A DNA stretch of 64,000 nucleotides from Dermabacter indicis (GTDB lineage: Bacteria > Actinomycetota > Actinomycetes > Actinomycetales > Dermabacteraceae): the NCBI GenBank assembly GCA_001403775.1, contig CYUG01000011.1, positions 46,460 to 110,459 of the forward strand, written 5' to 3'. Below are positions 7,759 through 17,078 of the stretch, one piece after another. Below the pieces are notes generated by a model. The model had not been told where the DNA came from. It saw only the letters and a list, made by a program, of their open reading frames with translations, and ran no database searches. Numbering within the stretch: the first letter of the stretch is position 1; each line of letters begins with the position of its first letter. A program made the translations under genes and the position numbers.

Positions 7759-9555
7759 CTATTCACTTGCGATACCGAGACGCTCAAGTTCCTCTTCGAT
7801 GATGCTCGGATCGAGCTTCTGGAAAATCGGCTTCGGCTTTGCGACCGGAGCGCCCACGACGACTTCGCGATGCCCCCAAGCGGGCACGTTCGTGTAATCA
7901 CCCGTGATGATGGGGTAGGTGCCGTCGGCATCAAGATCCTCGACCTCTTCGATGCGCGGCATAGGTGCAATCTCGCGTGTGCCACCCAGGACCTTTTCGA
8001 CCTGGTTCGCGGAGAACGGCAGGAACGGCGAGAGCATGGTGTTGAGATCCGTGACCGCCTGCGCGAGCACGTGCAGAATCGTCAGCAGGCGCGGGCGCTC
8101 CTCCTCGGCCTTGAGCTTGAACGGCTCGGTCGCCGAGACGTACGCGTTTGCTTCACCCACGAGATGCATAATCTCCGCGATCGCCTGACGCTGGTGGTGG
8201 GTGCGAATGCGTTTTCCGACGGTGTCAAAGCCCTCGGTGATCTTCGTCAGCAGGGCGGTGTCGGCATCCGTCAGCTCACCGGCGGCAGGCACCTCACCCA
8301 CATTCTTCGCGATCATGGCGGCGGTGCGGTTCACGAGGTTGCCCCATCCCGCGACGAGCTCATTGTTCGTGCGCGATACGAACTCGCTCCACGTGAAGTC
8401 CGCGTCCTGGTTTTCTGGGCCCGCGGCGGAAATAAAGTAGCGCAGGGCATCGGCCTGGTAGCGCTCGAGAACGTCGCGCACGTAGATGACAACGCCCTTC
8501 GAACTTGAGAACTTCTTCCCCTCCATCGTGAGGAACTCCGAGCTCACGACCTCCGTCGGAAGATTGAGCGTACCGAGCCTGCCCGGCTCACCGCCCTTGC
8601 TGCCGCCGCCATTGTGCGCAATAAGCTCGGCCGGCCAAATCTGCGAATGGAAGACGATGTTGTCCTTGCCCATGAAGTAGTAGGAGAGGGCCTCCGGGTC
8701 GTTCCACCACTTACGCCACGCTTCCGGGTCGCCCGTACGTCGCGCCCACTCAATCGAAGCGGAGAGGTAGCCGATCACGGCGTCGAACCACACGTACAGG
8801 CGTTTCGTGGGCTGATCCTCCCACCCCGGAACCGGAATGCCCCAGTCGATATCGCGGGTCATCGCACGCGGCTTGATGTCCTTGAGGATGTTCTGGCTAA
8901 AGCGGATGACGTTCGGGCGCCACAGTCCCGTCGCCTCACGTTCGTTGAGCCACTCGCCGAGTGCATCGGCGAGTGCGGGAAGGTCGAGGAAGTAGTGGGT
9001 CGTCTCAATGAACTTCGGGGTTTCGCCGTTGATCTTTGAGACCGGATCAATGAGGTCCGTTGGGTCGAGCTGGTTGCCGCACGCATCGCACTGATCGCCG
9101 CGAGCACCCGGCGTTTTACACAGAGGGCACGTGCCCTCGATGTAGCGGTCGGGGAGAGTGCGGCCGGTCGAGGGCGAAATTGCGCCGCGGGTGACCTGCT
9201 CGATCATGTAGCCGTTGTCCCGCACGGTCGTGAACATTTCCTGCACGATCGCGTAGTGGTTGCCCGAGGTCGTGCGAGTAAAAAGATCGTAGGAAAGGCC
9301 CAAATTGACGAGGTCCTCGACGATCACGCGGTTGTTGCGGTCCGCGAGTTCGCGCGCCGTGATGCCCTCCTGATCAGCGGCCACGAGAATTGGGGTGCCG
9401 TGTTCGTCGGTTCCCGAGACCATGAGCACGTCGTGCCCGGCCATTCGCATGTAGCGCGAGAACACATCGGAAGGGACACCGAATCCGGCAACGTGGCCGA
9501 TGTGGCGGGGTCCATTTGCATAGGGCCAGGCAACAGCAGAAAGCACAGTACTCAT
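7759..9555 (-). CDS. metG: Methionyl-tRNA synthetase
   Basis: This class I synthetase charges tRNA-Met. The 598-residue protein shows the HIGH signature (PRHIGHVAG) near residue 16, the zinc knuckle [18 protein letters not shown] near 143-160, the KMSKS loop as KKFSSSKG near 345, and an anticodon-binding helical domain at the C-terminus. It lacks the C-terminal tRNA-binding (EMAP-like) extension found in some bacteria. The start ATG has no clear Shine-Dalgarno sequence, but TAGAAT lies 9 bases upstream of it on the minus strand, compatible with a leaderless or very short leader transcript. Confidence 0.97.
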   Translation of the reverse strand: MSTVLSAVAWPYANGPRHIGHVAGFGVPSDVFSRYMRMAGHDVLMVSGTDEHGTPILVAADQEGITARELADRNNRVIVEDLVNLGLSYDLFTRTTSGNHYAIVQEMFTTVRDNGYMIEQVTRGAISPSTGRTLPDRYIEGTCPLCKTPGARGDQCDACGNQLDPTDLIDPVSKINGETPKFIETTHYFLDLPALADALGEWLNEREATGLWRPNVIRFSQNILKDIKPRAMTRDIDWGIPVPGWEDQPTKRLYVWFDAVIGYLSASIEWARRTGDPEAWRKWWNDPEALSYYFMGKDNIVFHSQIWPAELIAHNGGGSKGGEPGRLGTLNLPTEVVSSEFLTMEGKKFSSSKGVVIYVRDVLERYQADALRYFISAAGPENQDADFTWSEFVSRTNNELVAGWGNLVNRTAAMIAKNVGEVPAAGELTDADTALLTKITEGFDTVGKRIRTHHQRQAIAEIMHLVGEANAYVSATEPFKLKAEEERPRLLTILHVLAQAVTDLNTMLSPFLPFSANQVEKVLGGTREIAPMPRIEEVEDLDADGTYPIITGDYTNVPAWGHREVVVGAPVAKPKPIFQKLDPSIIEEELERLGIASE

Positions 9556-9606
9556 AGGGCACCAATTCTACGACGTTTTATGAGGGAAGCGCCTTATCCT
9601 GGACTC
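9556..9606. promoter_or_regulatory. Divergent metG / uridylyltransferase promoters
   Basis: Only 51 bp separate the two start codons. Minus strand: TAGAAT (9570-9565) precedes the metG ATG by 9 nt. Plus strand: TATCCT (9595-9600) precedes the ATG at 9607 by 6 nt. Both look like -10 boxes giving leaderless mRNAs, which are common in actinobacteria. No convincing -35 boxes are visible. Confidence 0.4.
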
Positions 9607-10980
9607 ATGAGTTACGACAACGACACGAATGCCACCGGACTCACGCTCGCTCAGCAGAAAATGCGCGAGGCGGGCGTGGCGGAAGCTGCCATTAACGTCT
9701 TCAGCGACTTTTACCACCAGCTTGAGCAGGGCGTGACCGGGTCGATCCCGGAAGAGACGATCTCGCCGCTCACCGAGGTAGATCGACTCGCCGATGTCGA
9801 GGTTGATCCCGAGGTTGCGAAGGATGCTTTCTCGAAGCTCGTTGTCATCAACCTCAATGGTGGGCTTGGCACCTCGATGGGCATGGATCGCGCGAAGTCT
9901 CTGCTCCCTGTCCGCGACGGAAAGAGCTTCCTCGAGATCATCGTCGAGCAAGTGCTCGCCGCTCGAACGAAGACTGGCGCCCGCCTCCCGCTTCTGTTTA
10001 TGAACTCGTTCCGCACGCGCGAGGACACCCTCGAGGTGCTCGCTAAATATCCCGACCTCCAGGTGGGGGATCTGCCGCTCGACTTCCTCCAGAACAAGGA
10101 GCCGAAGCTCCGCCGCGACGATCTCACGCCCGTCGAATTCCCCGAGAACCCGGAGCTGGAATGGTGCCCGCCGGGCCACGGCGATATTTACACGGCCCTT
10201 CTCACCTCGGGCGTGCTCGATGCGCTTCTTGAGCAGGGTTTTCGTTACGCATCGATCTCGAACTCGGACAACCTCGGCACGGTTCCTTCGCCCGAGATTG
10301 CCGGGTGGTTTGCCGCCTCGGGTGCCCCGTACGCCGCGGAGCTGTGCCGCCGCACGGCCGCAGACCGCAAGGGCGGGCACCTTGCGATCCGCAAATCCGA
10401 CTCCCGCCTCATCCTGCGTGATACCGCCCAAACCCCGGCGGAGCAGATGGAGTACTTCACCGATGAACACCGCCACCCGTTCTTCCACACGAACAACCTG
10501 TGGTTTGATCTCGTGAAGCTCAAGGAGATCCTCACCGAGCGTGAGGGTGTCATGGGCCTTCCACTCATCCGCAACGAAAAGACTGTTGATCCTTCCGATA
10601 AGTCAAGCACCCCCGTCTACCAGATTGAATCGGCGATGGGAGCGGCTATCGAGGTGTTCGAGGGCGCGACCGCGATTGTGGTGGACCGCTCGCGTTTCTT
10701 GCCTGTGAAAACGACGAGCGATCTGCTGCTCGTGCGCTCCGACGTGTATGCACTCAGCGACGAATTCGCACTCGAAAAGGTCGTGGACAAGGCGCCACTC
10801 GTCAAGCTCGCCGATGGCCCCTACAAGCTCGTGGGTGACTTCGAGAAGCGTTTCCCGGGTGGTGCGCCGAGCCTTAAAGACGCGTCTTCCCTGACCGTTG
10901 AGGGGGATTGGACGTTCAATGAGGGCGCCCGGATTGAAGGTGACGTGACCCTCGGAGCTGAGGGCGGAATCCTCCCGTAG
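9607..10980 (+). CDS. UTP-glucose-1-phosphate uridylyltransferase (UDPGP family)
   Basis: The 457-residue product belongs to the eukaryote-like UDPGP family rather than the bacterial GalU family: NLNGGLGTSMGMDRAKSLLPV near residue 83 is the nucleotide-binding loop, followed by LLFMNSFRTREDT, WCPPGHGDIYTAL, SNSDNLGT and KGGHLAIRKS. It makes UDP-glucose from UTP and glucose-1-phosphate for cell-envelope glycans or glycogen/trehalose metabolism. The end of the protein (TVEGDWTFNEGARIEGDVTLG) looks like a short left-handed beta-helix, as in the family. The ATG is chosen because the frame upstream is antisense to metG and has no homology. A UDP-N-acetylglucosamine specificity is less likely but possible. 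Confidence 0.9.
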   Translation: MSYDNDTNATGLTLAQQKMREAGVAEAAINVFSDFYHQLEQGVTGSIPEETISPLTEVDRLADVEVDPEVAKDAFSKLVVINLNGGLGTSMGMDRAKSLLPVRDGKSFLEIIVEQVLAARTKTGARLPLLFMNSFRTREDTLEVLAKYPDLQVGDLPLDFLQNKEPKLRRDDLTPVEFPENPELEWCPPGHGDIYTALLTSGVLDALLEQGFRYASISNSDNLGTVPSPEIAGWFAASGAPYAAELCRRTAADRKGGHLAIRKSDSRLILRDTAQTPAEQMEYFTDEHRHPFFHTNNLWFDLVKLKEILTEREGVMGLPLIRNEKTVDPSDKSSTPVYQIESAMGAAIEVFEGATAIVVDRSRFLPVKTTSDLLLVRSDVYALSDEFALEKVVDKAPLVKLADGPYKLVGDFEKRFPGGAPSLKDASSLTVEGDWTFNEGARIEGDVTLGAEGGILP

Positions 10981-10991
10981 TTCCCCTCCTC

Positions 10992-11019
10992 GAATTGCAT
11001 AGAGGACGCGGGGGTTTGG
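10992..11019 (+). repeat. 28-bp downstream repeat, copy 1
   Basis: Starts GAATTGCATAG and ends GGGGGTTTGG. It begins 11 bp after the stop of the uridylyltransferase gene and is read in the same direction as that gene. It differs from copies 3 and 4 in five central bases. Confidence 0.75.
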
Positions 11020-11267
11020 TGCGGTGCATGTGGCCCGCCCAGGCCCCCGATTCCATGCTACGCTGCCTGCCAATCACCATTGAGGCGCTAGGCCTTGGCG
11101 AGACTCCGCTAAGTCGAGCGTATGCCGGCTCGCCAAACTCTCTTCGCTTATGAAGACTTTCCACATTCTCCAAACACCCGTTGCGCGGGTCCTAACGTTC
11201 TGGTTGGCTATGTGACATGGGCCTCGCTCGGGGGAGTGGGGTTGCGGTGACCTGGATGGGGGAGTGC

Positions 11268-11951
11268 ATGAAAAGTAGGCCGGCACAGATTTTTGGTGCG
11301 TTTAGTGTCGCGGTTGTGATGGCGGCTGGGTTAGTGGGCTGCGGTGGGAGTGGGGCTGCTGGCGGTCCGACGCCTGTCGCGCAGTCATCCAGCTCTCCGC
11401 TGAGCAGTGATGCCGGCGGTTCAGATTCGGGTGGTGGCAGTGATGGCGGCGGTGAAGCCTCCGGCCGCACGCCGAATCTTCCTCCAGAGAATGCCGCGTT
11501 GGAGGCTCCTGACTTCAAGGACTATACGGGCATCAAATATGAGACCGATCAGGGTGCACAGGAGACGGTTCGGTTCTTCTTCGATGCGATGTATTACGGG
11601 TATGCCACCGGCGATATCTCGCCCTTCCAACGCGTTGTCGATGAGTCTGGATGCGAAGGATGCGCAAAGATTATCAACGATGTCGGAGCATGGAGAACGT
11701 CGGGAAGTTACCTCACACCTTCTAAAAATACGACTCTTTCACTTGAGCGCATGAAGGATGAAGACTCTTATCGCGGGCGCACTCCGATCTATTACAGCTT
11801 TGAACGGAGTGCGGCGGTCAAAAAAACTGTAGACGGGAAGTCAGAAAACTTCCCACAGCAAAATTATGAAGCGTCGGCACTGCTGGCTTGGCAGAACGAT
11901 CACTGGGAAGTAGTAGCCGTGTCGTGGCGAAAGAAGGCTACCGATGAATAG
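11268..11951 (+). CDS. DUF6318-family lipoprotein
   Basis: The 227-residue product starts with a lipoprotein signal peptide: KSR, a hydrophobic stretch and lipobox LVGC with Cys25 as the lipidated residue. A Gly/Ser-rich tether follows. The globular part, from about residue 80 (GAQETVRFFFDAMYYGYATGDISPFQRVVDESGCEGCAKIINDV, in pieces), matches DUF6318 of actinobacteria, with a Cys-x2-Cys pair and a final EVVAVSWRKK. Its function is unknown; it would sit outside the membrane. ATG 11268 is chosen because GGGGAG lies 6 nt upstream and it gives a proper signal peptide; the longer frame does not. The next gene overlaps by 8 bp. GC is visibly lower than in neighbouring housekeeping genes. Confidence 0.85.
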   Translation: MKSRPAQIFGAFSVAVVMAAGLVGCGGSGAAGGPTPVAQSSSSPLSSDAGGSDSGGGSDGGGEASGRTPNLPPENAALEAPDFKDYTGIKYETDQGAQETVRFFFDAMYYGYATGDISPFQRVVDESGCEGCAKIINDVGAWRTSGSYLTPSKNTTLSLERMKDEDSYRGRTPIYYSFERSAAVKKTVDGKSENFPQQNYEASALLAWQNDHWEVVAVSWRKKATDE

Positions 11952-12957
11952 CCGCTTTTCGTGGCCATCCTTGATCGCTTTGCTCGTCTTGATAAGTATG
12001 TCCTCACCGGCGAATCTGGCGAGAGCTGAAGATTCGGATAGTCAATTCGATGCAGGCTTTACAGATGGCGCTATCAGAATAGATGGCCACAAGCGTGGTC
12101 GTGGTGATTCTGTTGAGCGGCCGGTGGATATGTCGCCGGGGAAGCGTGATGCGGTGACGGATGCCCCGCGGCGGGTGTGGGTGTCGGCGAATGATCGGGA
12201 TTTGGGTTGCCGAAGCGGTGGGCCTGATGCGTTCCAAACGATTGCTGTAACGTCGTTGTGTCGCTCCGTGCGGGCAGCATGTCCTTTAGTTTTTCCAGAG
12301 GCGTCAGTAGTGGTGGGGCGTGAGGTGGAGGCGTCGACGGGTGCGCCGATTTTTGGGACGGAGCGTTTGTCGGGGTGTTCGTCGTCTTCGGGTTCGGGTA
12401 GCGGGGGACCTGTGATGCCAGTCGTGTCACAGGAGGATTTTCGTTCGCTTGGGGTGCGTCCTTTGGTGGCGCATTTGGGTCCGCCTGGACAGTGGATTCC
12501 GGTGGGCATCGACATGATTGTGTGGGCCGAGTCGGATGTACAGGTGTTTGAGGTGGAGATGTTTGGGCAGCCGGTGCGGGTGCGGGCGACGCCGGTGAAG
12601 TATGTGTGGGATTTTGGTGATGGGACGGTGTTGACGACGTCGTTTCCGGGTCGGCCACATCCATCGAGGGATGTGTCAATGCGGTATGTGGGGCAGGGGT
12701 GGTATGAGGTTTCGCTTGTGACGGTGTTTAGTGGGGAGTTTTCGGTGGCTGGTGGTCCGTGGCAGCCGATTCGAGGGACGGTTGAGGTGGCTTCGGAGAA
12801 GAAGTGGATTTATTCGGACGTCCGGCAGTCGCGTCTTGTGGGGGACGAAGTGCCCAAGGAGTATGTGGACATTCCTGAGCGAGGCGCCGACACGCTCGGC
12901 CCAATAAACCCGGAAGCCAAAAAAGAGACATTGACAAAGCCGCGGAAGAAACACTGA
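11944..12957 (+). CDS. Secreted PKD-domain protein
   Basis: A signal peptide (hydrophobic residues 8-20, probable cleavage after ARA at 28) precedes a 310-residue exported region. Around residue 218 the motif YVWDFGDGTVL marks a PKD (polycystic kidney disease-like) beta-sandwich domain, ending in GWYEVSLVTVFSGEFSV. Between signal peptide and PKD there are four or five cysteines. The C-terminus is lysine-rich (KKETLTKPRKKH) with no sortase motif or membrane anchor. Start ATG overlaps the stop of the DUF6318 lipoprotein gene, so the two are translated together and may form a surface pair. The coding strand is strongly G/T-rich with unusual codons (many TTG, GGG, TCG, GTG), unlike flanking genes, suggesting foreign origin or relaxed selection. 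Function unknown. Confidence 0.8.
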   Translation: MNSRFSWPSLIALLVLISMSSPANLARAEDSDSQFDAGFTDGAIRIDGHKRGRGDSVERPVDMSPGKRDAVTDAPRRVWVSANDRDLGCRSGGPDAFQTIAVTSLCRSVRAACPLVFPEASVVVGREVEASTGAPIFGTERLSGCSSSSGSGSGGPVMPVVSQEDFRSLGVRPLVAHLGPPGQWIPVGIDMIVWAESDVQVFEVEMFGQPVRVRATPVKYVWDFGDGTVLTTSFPGRPHPSRDVSMRYVGQGWYEVSLVTVFSGEFSVAGGPWQPIRGTVEVASEKKWIYSDVRQSRLVGDEVPKEYVDIPERGADTLGPINPEAKKETLTKPRKKH

Positions 12958-13307
12958 TTGATTGCTGGTTTTCGCCACCCTGATTCTCATGGATGCTGGG
13001 TACCTCAATTAGCGCTTCGTGCGGTGAACTGCTTCACGTCGGTTGGGGAAGGCGAGAGAGGCTGGAGAAGAGGGGGAGGTCGGGGCCCCTTGCTGAACAG
13101 GCGAGCCTAGGTGAGGTTGGGAAATCCAAGAAGCGGAGCCAGCTGAACAAGTACGGCGGAATGAGACCGAAGCTACCGTCGGACCTGGGCTGCGAAGCCA
13201 GTGACCACAGGCCTTAGACCCACTCCCTTGAGCCGTCTCGCATCACGATCGGATGACGCAGAGAAGAGGAGGGGGGAAGGCACCGCTACCGGTGATCTCT
13301 AGGCCTC
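12958..13307. other. Non-coding spacer downstream of PKD gene
   Basis: No convincing gene on either strand in 350 bp. The plus strand is purine-rich (several GGGGGAGG-type runs). At 13172-13183 there is a one-mismatch copy of the dispersed GCAASCGTCGGA motif. Two 28-bp repeats follow directly. Confidence 0.5.
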
Positions 13308-13335
13308 CCAAACCCCCGCAGCGCCTATGCAATGC
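13308..13335 (-). repeat. 28-bp downstream repeat, copy 2
   Basis: The plus strand starts CCAAACCCCCGCAG and ends TATGCAATGC. It lies in direct repeat with copy 3, 41 bp apart start to start, downstream of the pyridoxal kinase gene and in the same sense as it. It is the most diverged copy. Confidence 0.7.
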
Positions 13336-13348
13336 GAAGTGGATGCCT

Positions 13349-13376
13349 CCAAACCCCCACAACCCCTATGCAATTC
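13349..13376 (-). repeat. 28-bp downstream repeat, copy 3 (contains stop codon)
   Basis: On the minus strand it begins GAATTGCATAGG and ends GGGGGTTTGG. The first two bases of the element are the last two of the TGA stop of the pyridoxal kinase gene. It is identical over 28 bp to copy 4 at 36831-36858. Confidence 0.8.
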
Positions 13377-14232
13377 AAGGGAGGGGGAGAGGGTGGGCCT
13401 TGAATTTCGTGTCCGGATTGACGAACGCCTCCTGACTTTCCACGATCAAAAGTTCGCGCGCATCGACCTTGAGAGTGCGATCGATCAGCTCGAACACCGA
13501 GGCGGCCGTCTTCTCGAGAGCTTCGATGGGGCCGGCGCCACCGAGTAAGTGCGCCGTGAAAAGCGCCGTCGTCACATCTCCACTGCCATGAACCTTGCGC
13601 TTGAGGCGCGGGGTCGAAATGAGGTACGCGCCGGAAGAATCGGCGACGAGAAGCTCGAGGGTGCCGGACTCAGTCACGTCAGTGAGCACGCTCGTGACGA
13701 GAACGGTTTCCGGGCCCTTTGCTCGTAGCTGTTCGACCGCCTTGACAGTGCCCTCGAGCGTAGAAACATCGACGCCCGTGAGCACACCGAGCTCGAAGTG
13801 ATTCGGGGTGAGAACATCCGCTGCCGGAACAACCTTGTTCGCCATGAGCGGCGGAATATCGGAATCGACATAGAACCCTTCGCCTGCATTGCCCATGACA
13901 GGATCGGCGATATACATAGCGTGTGGATTGTGCTTCTTCACGCGCTTCACGGCATCGAGGATGACGTCGGTGACGGCAGCGGAGCCCTGATAGCCACTGA
14001 GGATAGCGTCGGCCTCGCCGAGAACGCCGAGTTCCTCGAGACCAAGCACAACGTCGTGCACGTCTTTTGCGTCGATGACCGGGCCGCGGAACGTGGCGTG
14101 GCCCGTGTGGTTGGAAAAGAGGACGGTGTTGACCGGCCACACCTCGTGTCCGAGTCGCTGGAGCGGGAACACCGCTGCGGAGTTGCCCGCGTGGCCGTAA
14201 GCGACGGCGGATTGAATCGACAGAATTTTCAT
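13375..14232 (-). CDS. pdxY: Pyridoxal kinase (PdxY/PdxK type)
   Basis: The enzyme phosphorylates pyridoxal (and related B6 vitamers) to pyridoxal 5'-phosphate in salvage. The 285-residue protein has SIQSAVAYGHAGNSAAVFPLQRLG at the start, a substrate region with NHTGH, LSGYQGS, ADPVMGNAGEGFYV near 115, LTPNHFELGVLTG near 145 and the ribokinase-type anion hole GSGDVTTALFTAHLLGG near 225 with catalytic Asp. AAGGAG lies 6 nt before the ATG. It is 40 bp downstream of tdk, same strand, so both salvage genes may share a transcript. Its stop codon is part of a 28-bp repeat. Confidence 0.93.
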   Translation of the reverse strand: MKILSIQSAVAYGHAGNSAAVFPLQRLGHEVWPVNTVLFSNHTGHATFRGPVIDAKDVHDVVLGLEELGVLGEADAILSGYQGSAAVTDVILDAVKRVKKHNPHAMYIADPVMGNAGEGFYVDSDIPPLMANKVVPAADVLTPNHFELGVLTGVDVSTLEGTVKAVEQLRAKGPETVLVTSVLTDVTESGTLELLVADSSGAYLISTPRLKRKVHGSGDVTTALFTAHLLGGAGPIEALEKTAASVFELIDRTLKVDARELLIVESQEAFVNPDTKFKAHPLPLP

Positions 14233-14272
14233 GCGTCACTCCTTGACGACGTGTGGACGATACACATGGTGA

Positions 14273-14884
14273 TTAGAACAGGGAAGGGCCGAGTGCCTTG
14301 GCTTTCTCGGCGAGGTAGCACGTGCCGCATAGCGACTCGTAGGTCACGCGACCGGCGCCATCAATGGCCACCTGATCCCCCTCGAACACGAACACGCCAT
14401 TCACGCTGCGGCAATTGAACTCAGCCTGCGATCCACAGCGGCACATCGTGGGGAGCTTCTCGAAGTTGTCGGCAAGCTCAAACAGACGCGAAGACCCGGG
14501 AAACTGGCAAGCGAGAAAGTCGGTGCGAAGGCCGTAGCAGATGACGGAGATCTGGTCGTTCTTGGCGACGAGGAACAACTGATCGATCTGGTCACGATCG
14601 AGGAACTGGCTCTCATCAACGAGAACGACGTGAAAATCGCGATCAGGTCGCTCGGCGATGAACGCTTTGATTTCTTCGCGTAGGTCGTGGCCCGACTCGA
14701 TGAGGACATCGACTCGCCGCTTCGCGCCGCCACGGGCGAGAACCCAGTCTTCGCCCTTCGTGTCCACAGCGGGCTTCACGGTAATGGTGCCGAGGCCGCG
14801 CTCTTCGTAGTTGTAGGCGGTCTTGATGAGGGTGTCGGATTTTCCCGAGTTCATCGCGCCGTATTTGAAGTGGAGCTTGGCCAT
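14273..14884 (-). CDS. tdk: Thymidine kinase
   Basis: Type II thymidine kinase that phosphorylates thymidine for the dTTP salvage pathway. In its 203 residues: P-loop YGAMNSGKSD near residue 8, catalytic VDESQFL near 93, the lasso region and a structural zinc site of four cysteines, CRCGSQAEFNCR and CGTCY. Length is normal for the family. Minus-strand GGAGGAATCG precedes the ATG by a few bases, giving a clear ribosome-binding site. It heads a probable two-gene salvage unit with the pyridoxal kinase. Confidence 0.96.
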   Translation of the reverse strand: MAKLHFKYGAMNSGKSDTLIKTAYNYEERGLGTITVKPAVDTKGEDWVLARGGAKRRVDVLIESGHDLREEIKAFIAERPDRDFHVVLVDESQFLDRDQIDQLFLVAKNDQISVICYGLRTDFLACQFPGSSRLFELADNFEKLPTMCRCGSQAEFNCRSVNGVFVFEGDQVAIDGAGRVTYESLCGTCYLAEKAKALGPSLF

Positions 14885-15155
14885 CGATTCCTCCTGAGCT
14901 TCCCTTCATCGTGCGCGAATAGGTCCTCCACAACCTTAGTGCACCTGGCCTTGCTAGCGTGAAGCGGTGATGACAAGCGACGAAAGCAGCGGCGGCCGAA
15001 AGGTTTTCACCCGGAAGAATCAGGCGAGGAAAAACTCGAGAGCGTGGCGCGAGAGAAGCCGGGCAGGCGTCGGACCCCACGGTTCCGAACCCACCGGCGG
15101 GAGAAACCGAACCGAAACGGGCCAAGCCACACGACCCGAAACCCGCGCTGGCCGA

Positions 15156-15938
15156 GTGATTCCCGTGGGGCTTTCCACCTCCTCACTGTTCCCGCTCGGC
15201 CTCGAGGAGACGTTCCAGGCTGCGCGGCACACGGGCTACGACGGCGTCGAGGTCATGTGTTCGCTCGACCCTGCAACCCGCGACGCGATGCGCCTCGAGA
15301 CTCTCAGGCGCGTATACGACCTGCCGATCTTGTCGCTTCATGCCCCGACCCTCTTCTTCTTGCAGTTCGCGGGCGGTCTCGACCCGAAGAAGAAGCTCGA
15401 GGATACGATGCGCCTTGCCGTGGATCTTGGAGTTCCGACGGTTGTGGCCCACCCGCCGTTTCGATGGCAGGGGCGTTATGCCCGGGATTTCGTCGATATC
15501 GTTGCCGAACTTGAAGAGCGCTACGGGATCGCGCTTGCCGTGGAGAACATGTACCCGTGGCGGCTCGGTGTGCGCGAGGCACTCCCGTACTACCCGGACC
15601 ACGACCCGACTGACGAAGATTACGCGCACCTCACGATCGACCTCTCTCATGCGTCGACCGCGGGTGATGATGCCCTTGCGATGATCGAGCGTGTGGGCGA
15701 CAGGCTGAGTCACCTTCACCTCACTGATGGTTCCGGACACACGCTTCGCGATGAGCATCTCGTGCCCGGGGATGGCGATCAGCCGGTGACCGAAATTCTT
15801 CGCACCCTTGCGCGCGCCAACTGGGGTGGGTCGGTAGTCGTGGAAATCGCGACGGGTGCGAGCCGGAAGTTTGAGGCGAAGCTTCCCGCTATTGAACGTT
15901 CCCTCGCCCTCGCGCGCCGAGAACTCAGTCACGTTTGA
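15156..15938 (+). CDS. Sugar phosphate isomerase/epimerase-type TIM barrel protein
   Basis: The 260-residue barrel starts IPVGLSTSSLFPLGLEETFQAARHTGYDGVEVM and contains the metal-site motifs of the xylose isomerase-like/AP endonuclease 2 family: LSLHAPT, VVAHPPF, LAVENMYP, LTIDLSHA, LSHLHLTDG and VVVEIATG. Substrate unknown. The frame stays open back to 14967 with GTG/ATG codons, but the extra 63 residues are Arg/Gly-rich with no homology and carry a near copy of the dispersed motif (15063-15074), so the GTG at 15156 is preferred; no good ribosome-binding site supports either choice. It stands alone between divergent tdk and the ole operon. Confidence 0.78.
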   Translation: MIPVGLSTSSLFPLGLEETFQAARHTGYDGVEVMCSLDPATRDAMRLETLRRVYDLPILSLHAPTLFFLQFAGGLDPKKKLEDTMRLAVDLGVPTVVAHPPFRWQGRYARDFVDIVAELEERYGIALAVENMYPWRLGVREALPYYPDHDPTDEDYAHLTIDLSHASTAGDDALAMIERVGDRLSHLHLTDGSGHTLRDEHLVPGDGDQPVTEILRTLARANWGGSVVVEIATGASRKFEAKLPAIERSLALARRELSHV

Positions 15939-16049
15939 GGCCTCCAGGGCCCTTAACTGGTCACTTTTTCATCGAATCTCCAGTGCTTCGGTGGACAATA
16001 ATGGGGCGCTTTGAGAGGCGCGAACCGAGACTGAAAGCGATTAGTAGTA

Positions 16050-17078
16050 GTGATCCCCAACACCGCGTTTGACCATAAAAACGCCGCCATCCTCTCCGTT
16101 TCCGCCGTGGAAGCTCAGGTTCCCGTCACCTCTGACTCGATCGACGAGATGCTTTCACCGGCCCGCAAGCGCCTTCGACTTCCGAAGGGCACACTTCAGC
16201 GCGTCGCCGGGGTGTTCGAGCGTCGATGGTGGAAGGACCCGGAAAACGGCTGGAAGCAAGGCGCAGTGATTGCCGCCGAGCGTGCGATGGCGAGTGCCGG
16301 CATTACGCGTGAGGACGTCGGCGTTCTCATCAATGCCTCCGTGTCGCGTCAGCACCTTGAACCGGCGATGAGCACGCACATTCATGCGGCGCTCGGCATG
16401 CCGGCCTCGTGCATGAACTTCGACATTACGAACGCGTGCCTGGGGTTCGTGAATGCGATGACTCTTGCCTCGGGCCTCATCGACGCGGGTCAGATTGACT
16501 ACGCCCTCATCGTGGGCGCTGAGGATGTTGAAGAGGTGCAGCGACGCACCATCGCGCGCCTCAATGACAAAAACTCGACCCGCCAAGACTTCAACAACCA
16601 GTTCGCGTCACTCACGCTTGGCTCGGGTGCCGCCGCCGCGGTCGTGGGGCGCTTCGACAAGCACCCCGAGGGGCACAGGATTCTCCACACGCAAACGCGT
16701 GCGGGCACCGAGCACCACGAACTGTGCATCGGCGACATGGACGACATGCGTACCGACACGGCGGGCCTGCTGGAGAACGGCCTGGAGCTTGTGACGCAGA
16801 CGTGGCGCGCCGCGGAGGAGAGCGGCCGCACCTATTCGAACAAGCAGTGGTACATCACTCACCAGGTGTCGATGGTGTACACGCGTGCCTTCGCGAAAGC
16901 CATGGGAATCGATCCGGAGATCATCCCCGTGACCTTCCCCGAGCTCGGAAACATCGCTGCCGAAGCCGTTCCGCTTACGCTTGCCCTCAACCAGGATCGC
17001 TTCAAGAAGGGCGATGACCTGCTTCTTCTCGGCGTGGGGTCGGGCTTGAATACCGCGATGATGGAGGTGCAGTGGTGA
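16050..17078 (+). CDS. oleA: OleA, acyl-CoA condensing thiolase for long-chain olefin synthesis
   Basis: OleA performs head-to-head non-decarboxylative Claisen condensation of two fatty acyl-CoAs to a 2-alkyl-3-oxoalkanoate. The 342-residue protein is in the FabH/thiolase family: active-site Cys in ITNACLGFVNAM near residue 130, glutamate in TRAGTEHHELCIGD near 225 (the OleA-specific base region), His in YITHQVS near 270, Asn in LGNIAAEAVPL near 300. The context settles the call over plain FabH: it is followed, with overlap, by oleBC and oleD, the full pathway. Start is GTG; a slightly later start cannot be excluded. Confidence 0.93.
   Translation: MIPNTAFDHKNAAILSVSAVEAQVPVTSDSIDEMLSPARKRLRLPKGTLQRVAGVFERRWWKDPENGWKQGAVIAAERAMASAGITREDVGVLINASVSRQHLEPAMSTHIHAALGMPASCMNFDITNACLGFVNAMTLASGLIDAGQIDYALIVGAEDVEEVQRRTIARLNDKNSTRQDFNNQFASLTLGSGAAAAVVGRFDKHPEGHRILHTQTRAGTEHHELCIGDMDDMRTDTAGLLENGLELVTQTWRAAEESGRTYSNKQWYITHQVSMVYTRAFAKAMGIDPEIIPVTFPELGNIAAEAVPLTLALNQDRFKKGDDLLLLGVGSGLNTAMMEVQW

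Noticed and set aside
11095..11136. Inverted repeat TTGGCGAG...CTCGCCAA upstream of the DUF6318 gene as a riboswitch
   Set aside because: An 8-bp stem with a 26-nt loop alone does not match any riboswitch class I can recognise.
12074..12679. Pro/Thr/His-rich minus-strand frame opposite the PKD gene
   Set aside because: The plus strand has signal peptide, PKD motif and coupling with the lipoprotein gene; the antisense frame is the mirror of G/T-rich codons.
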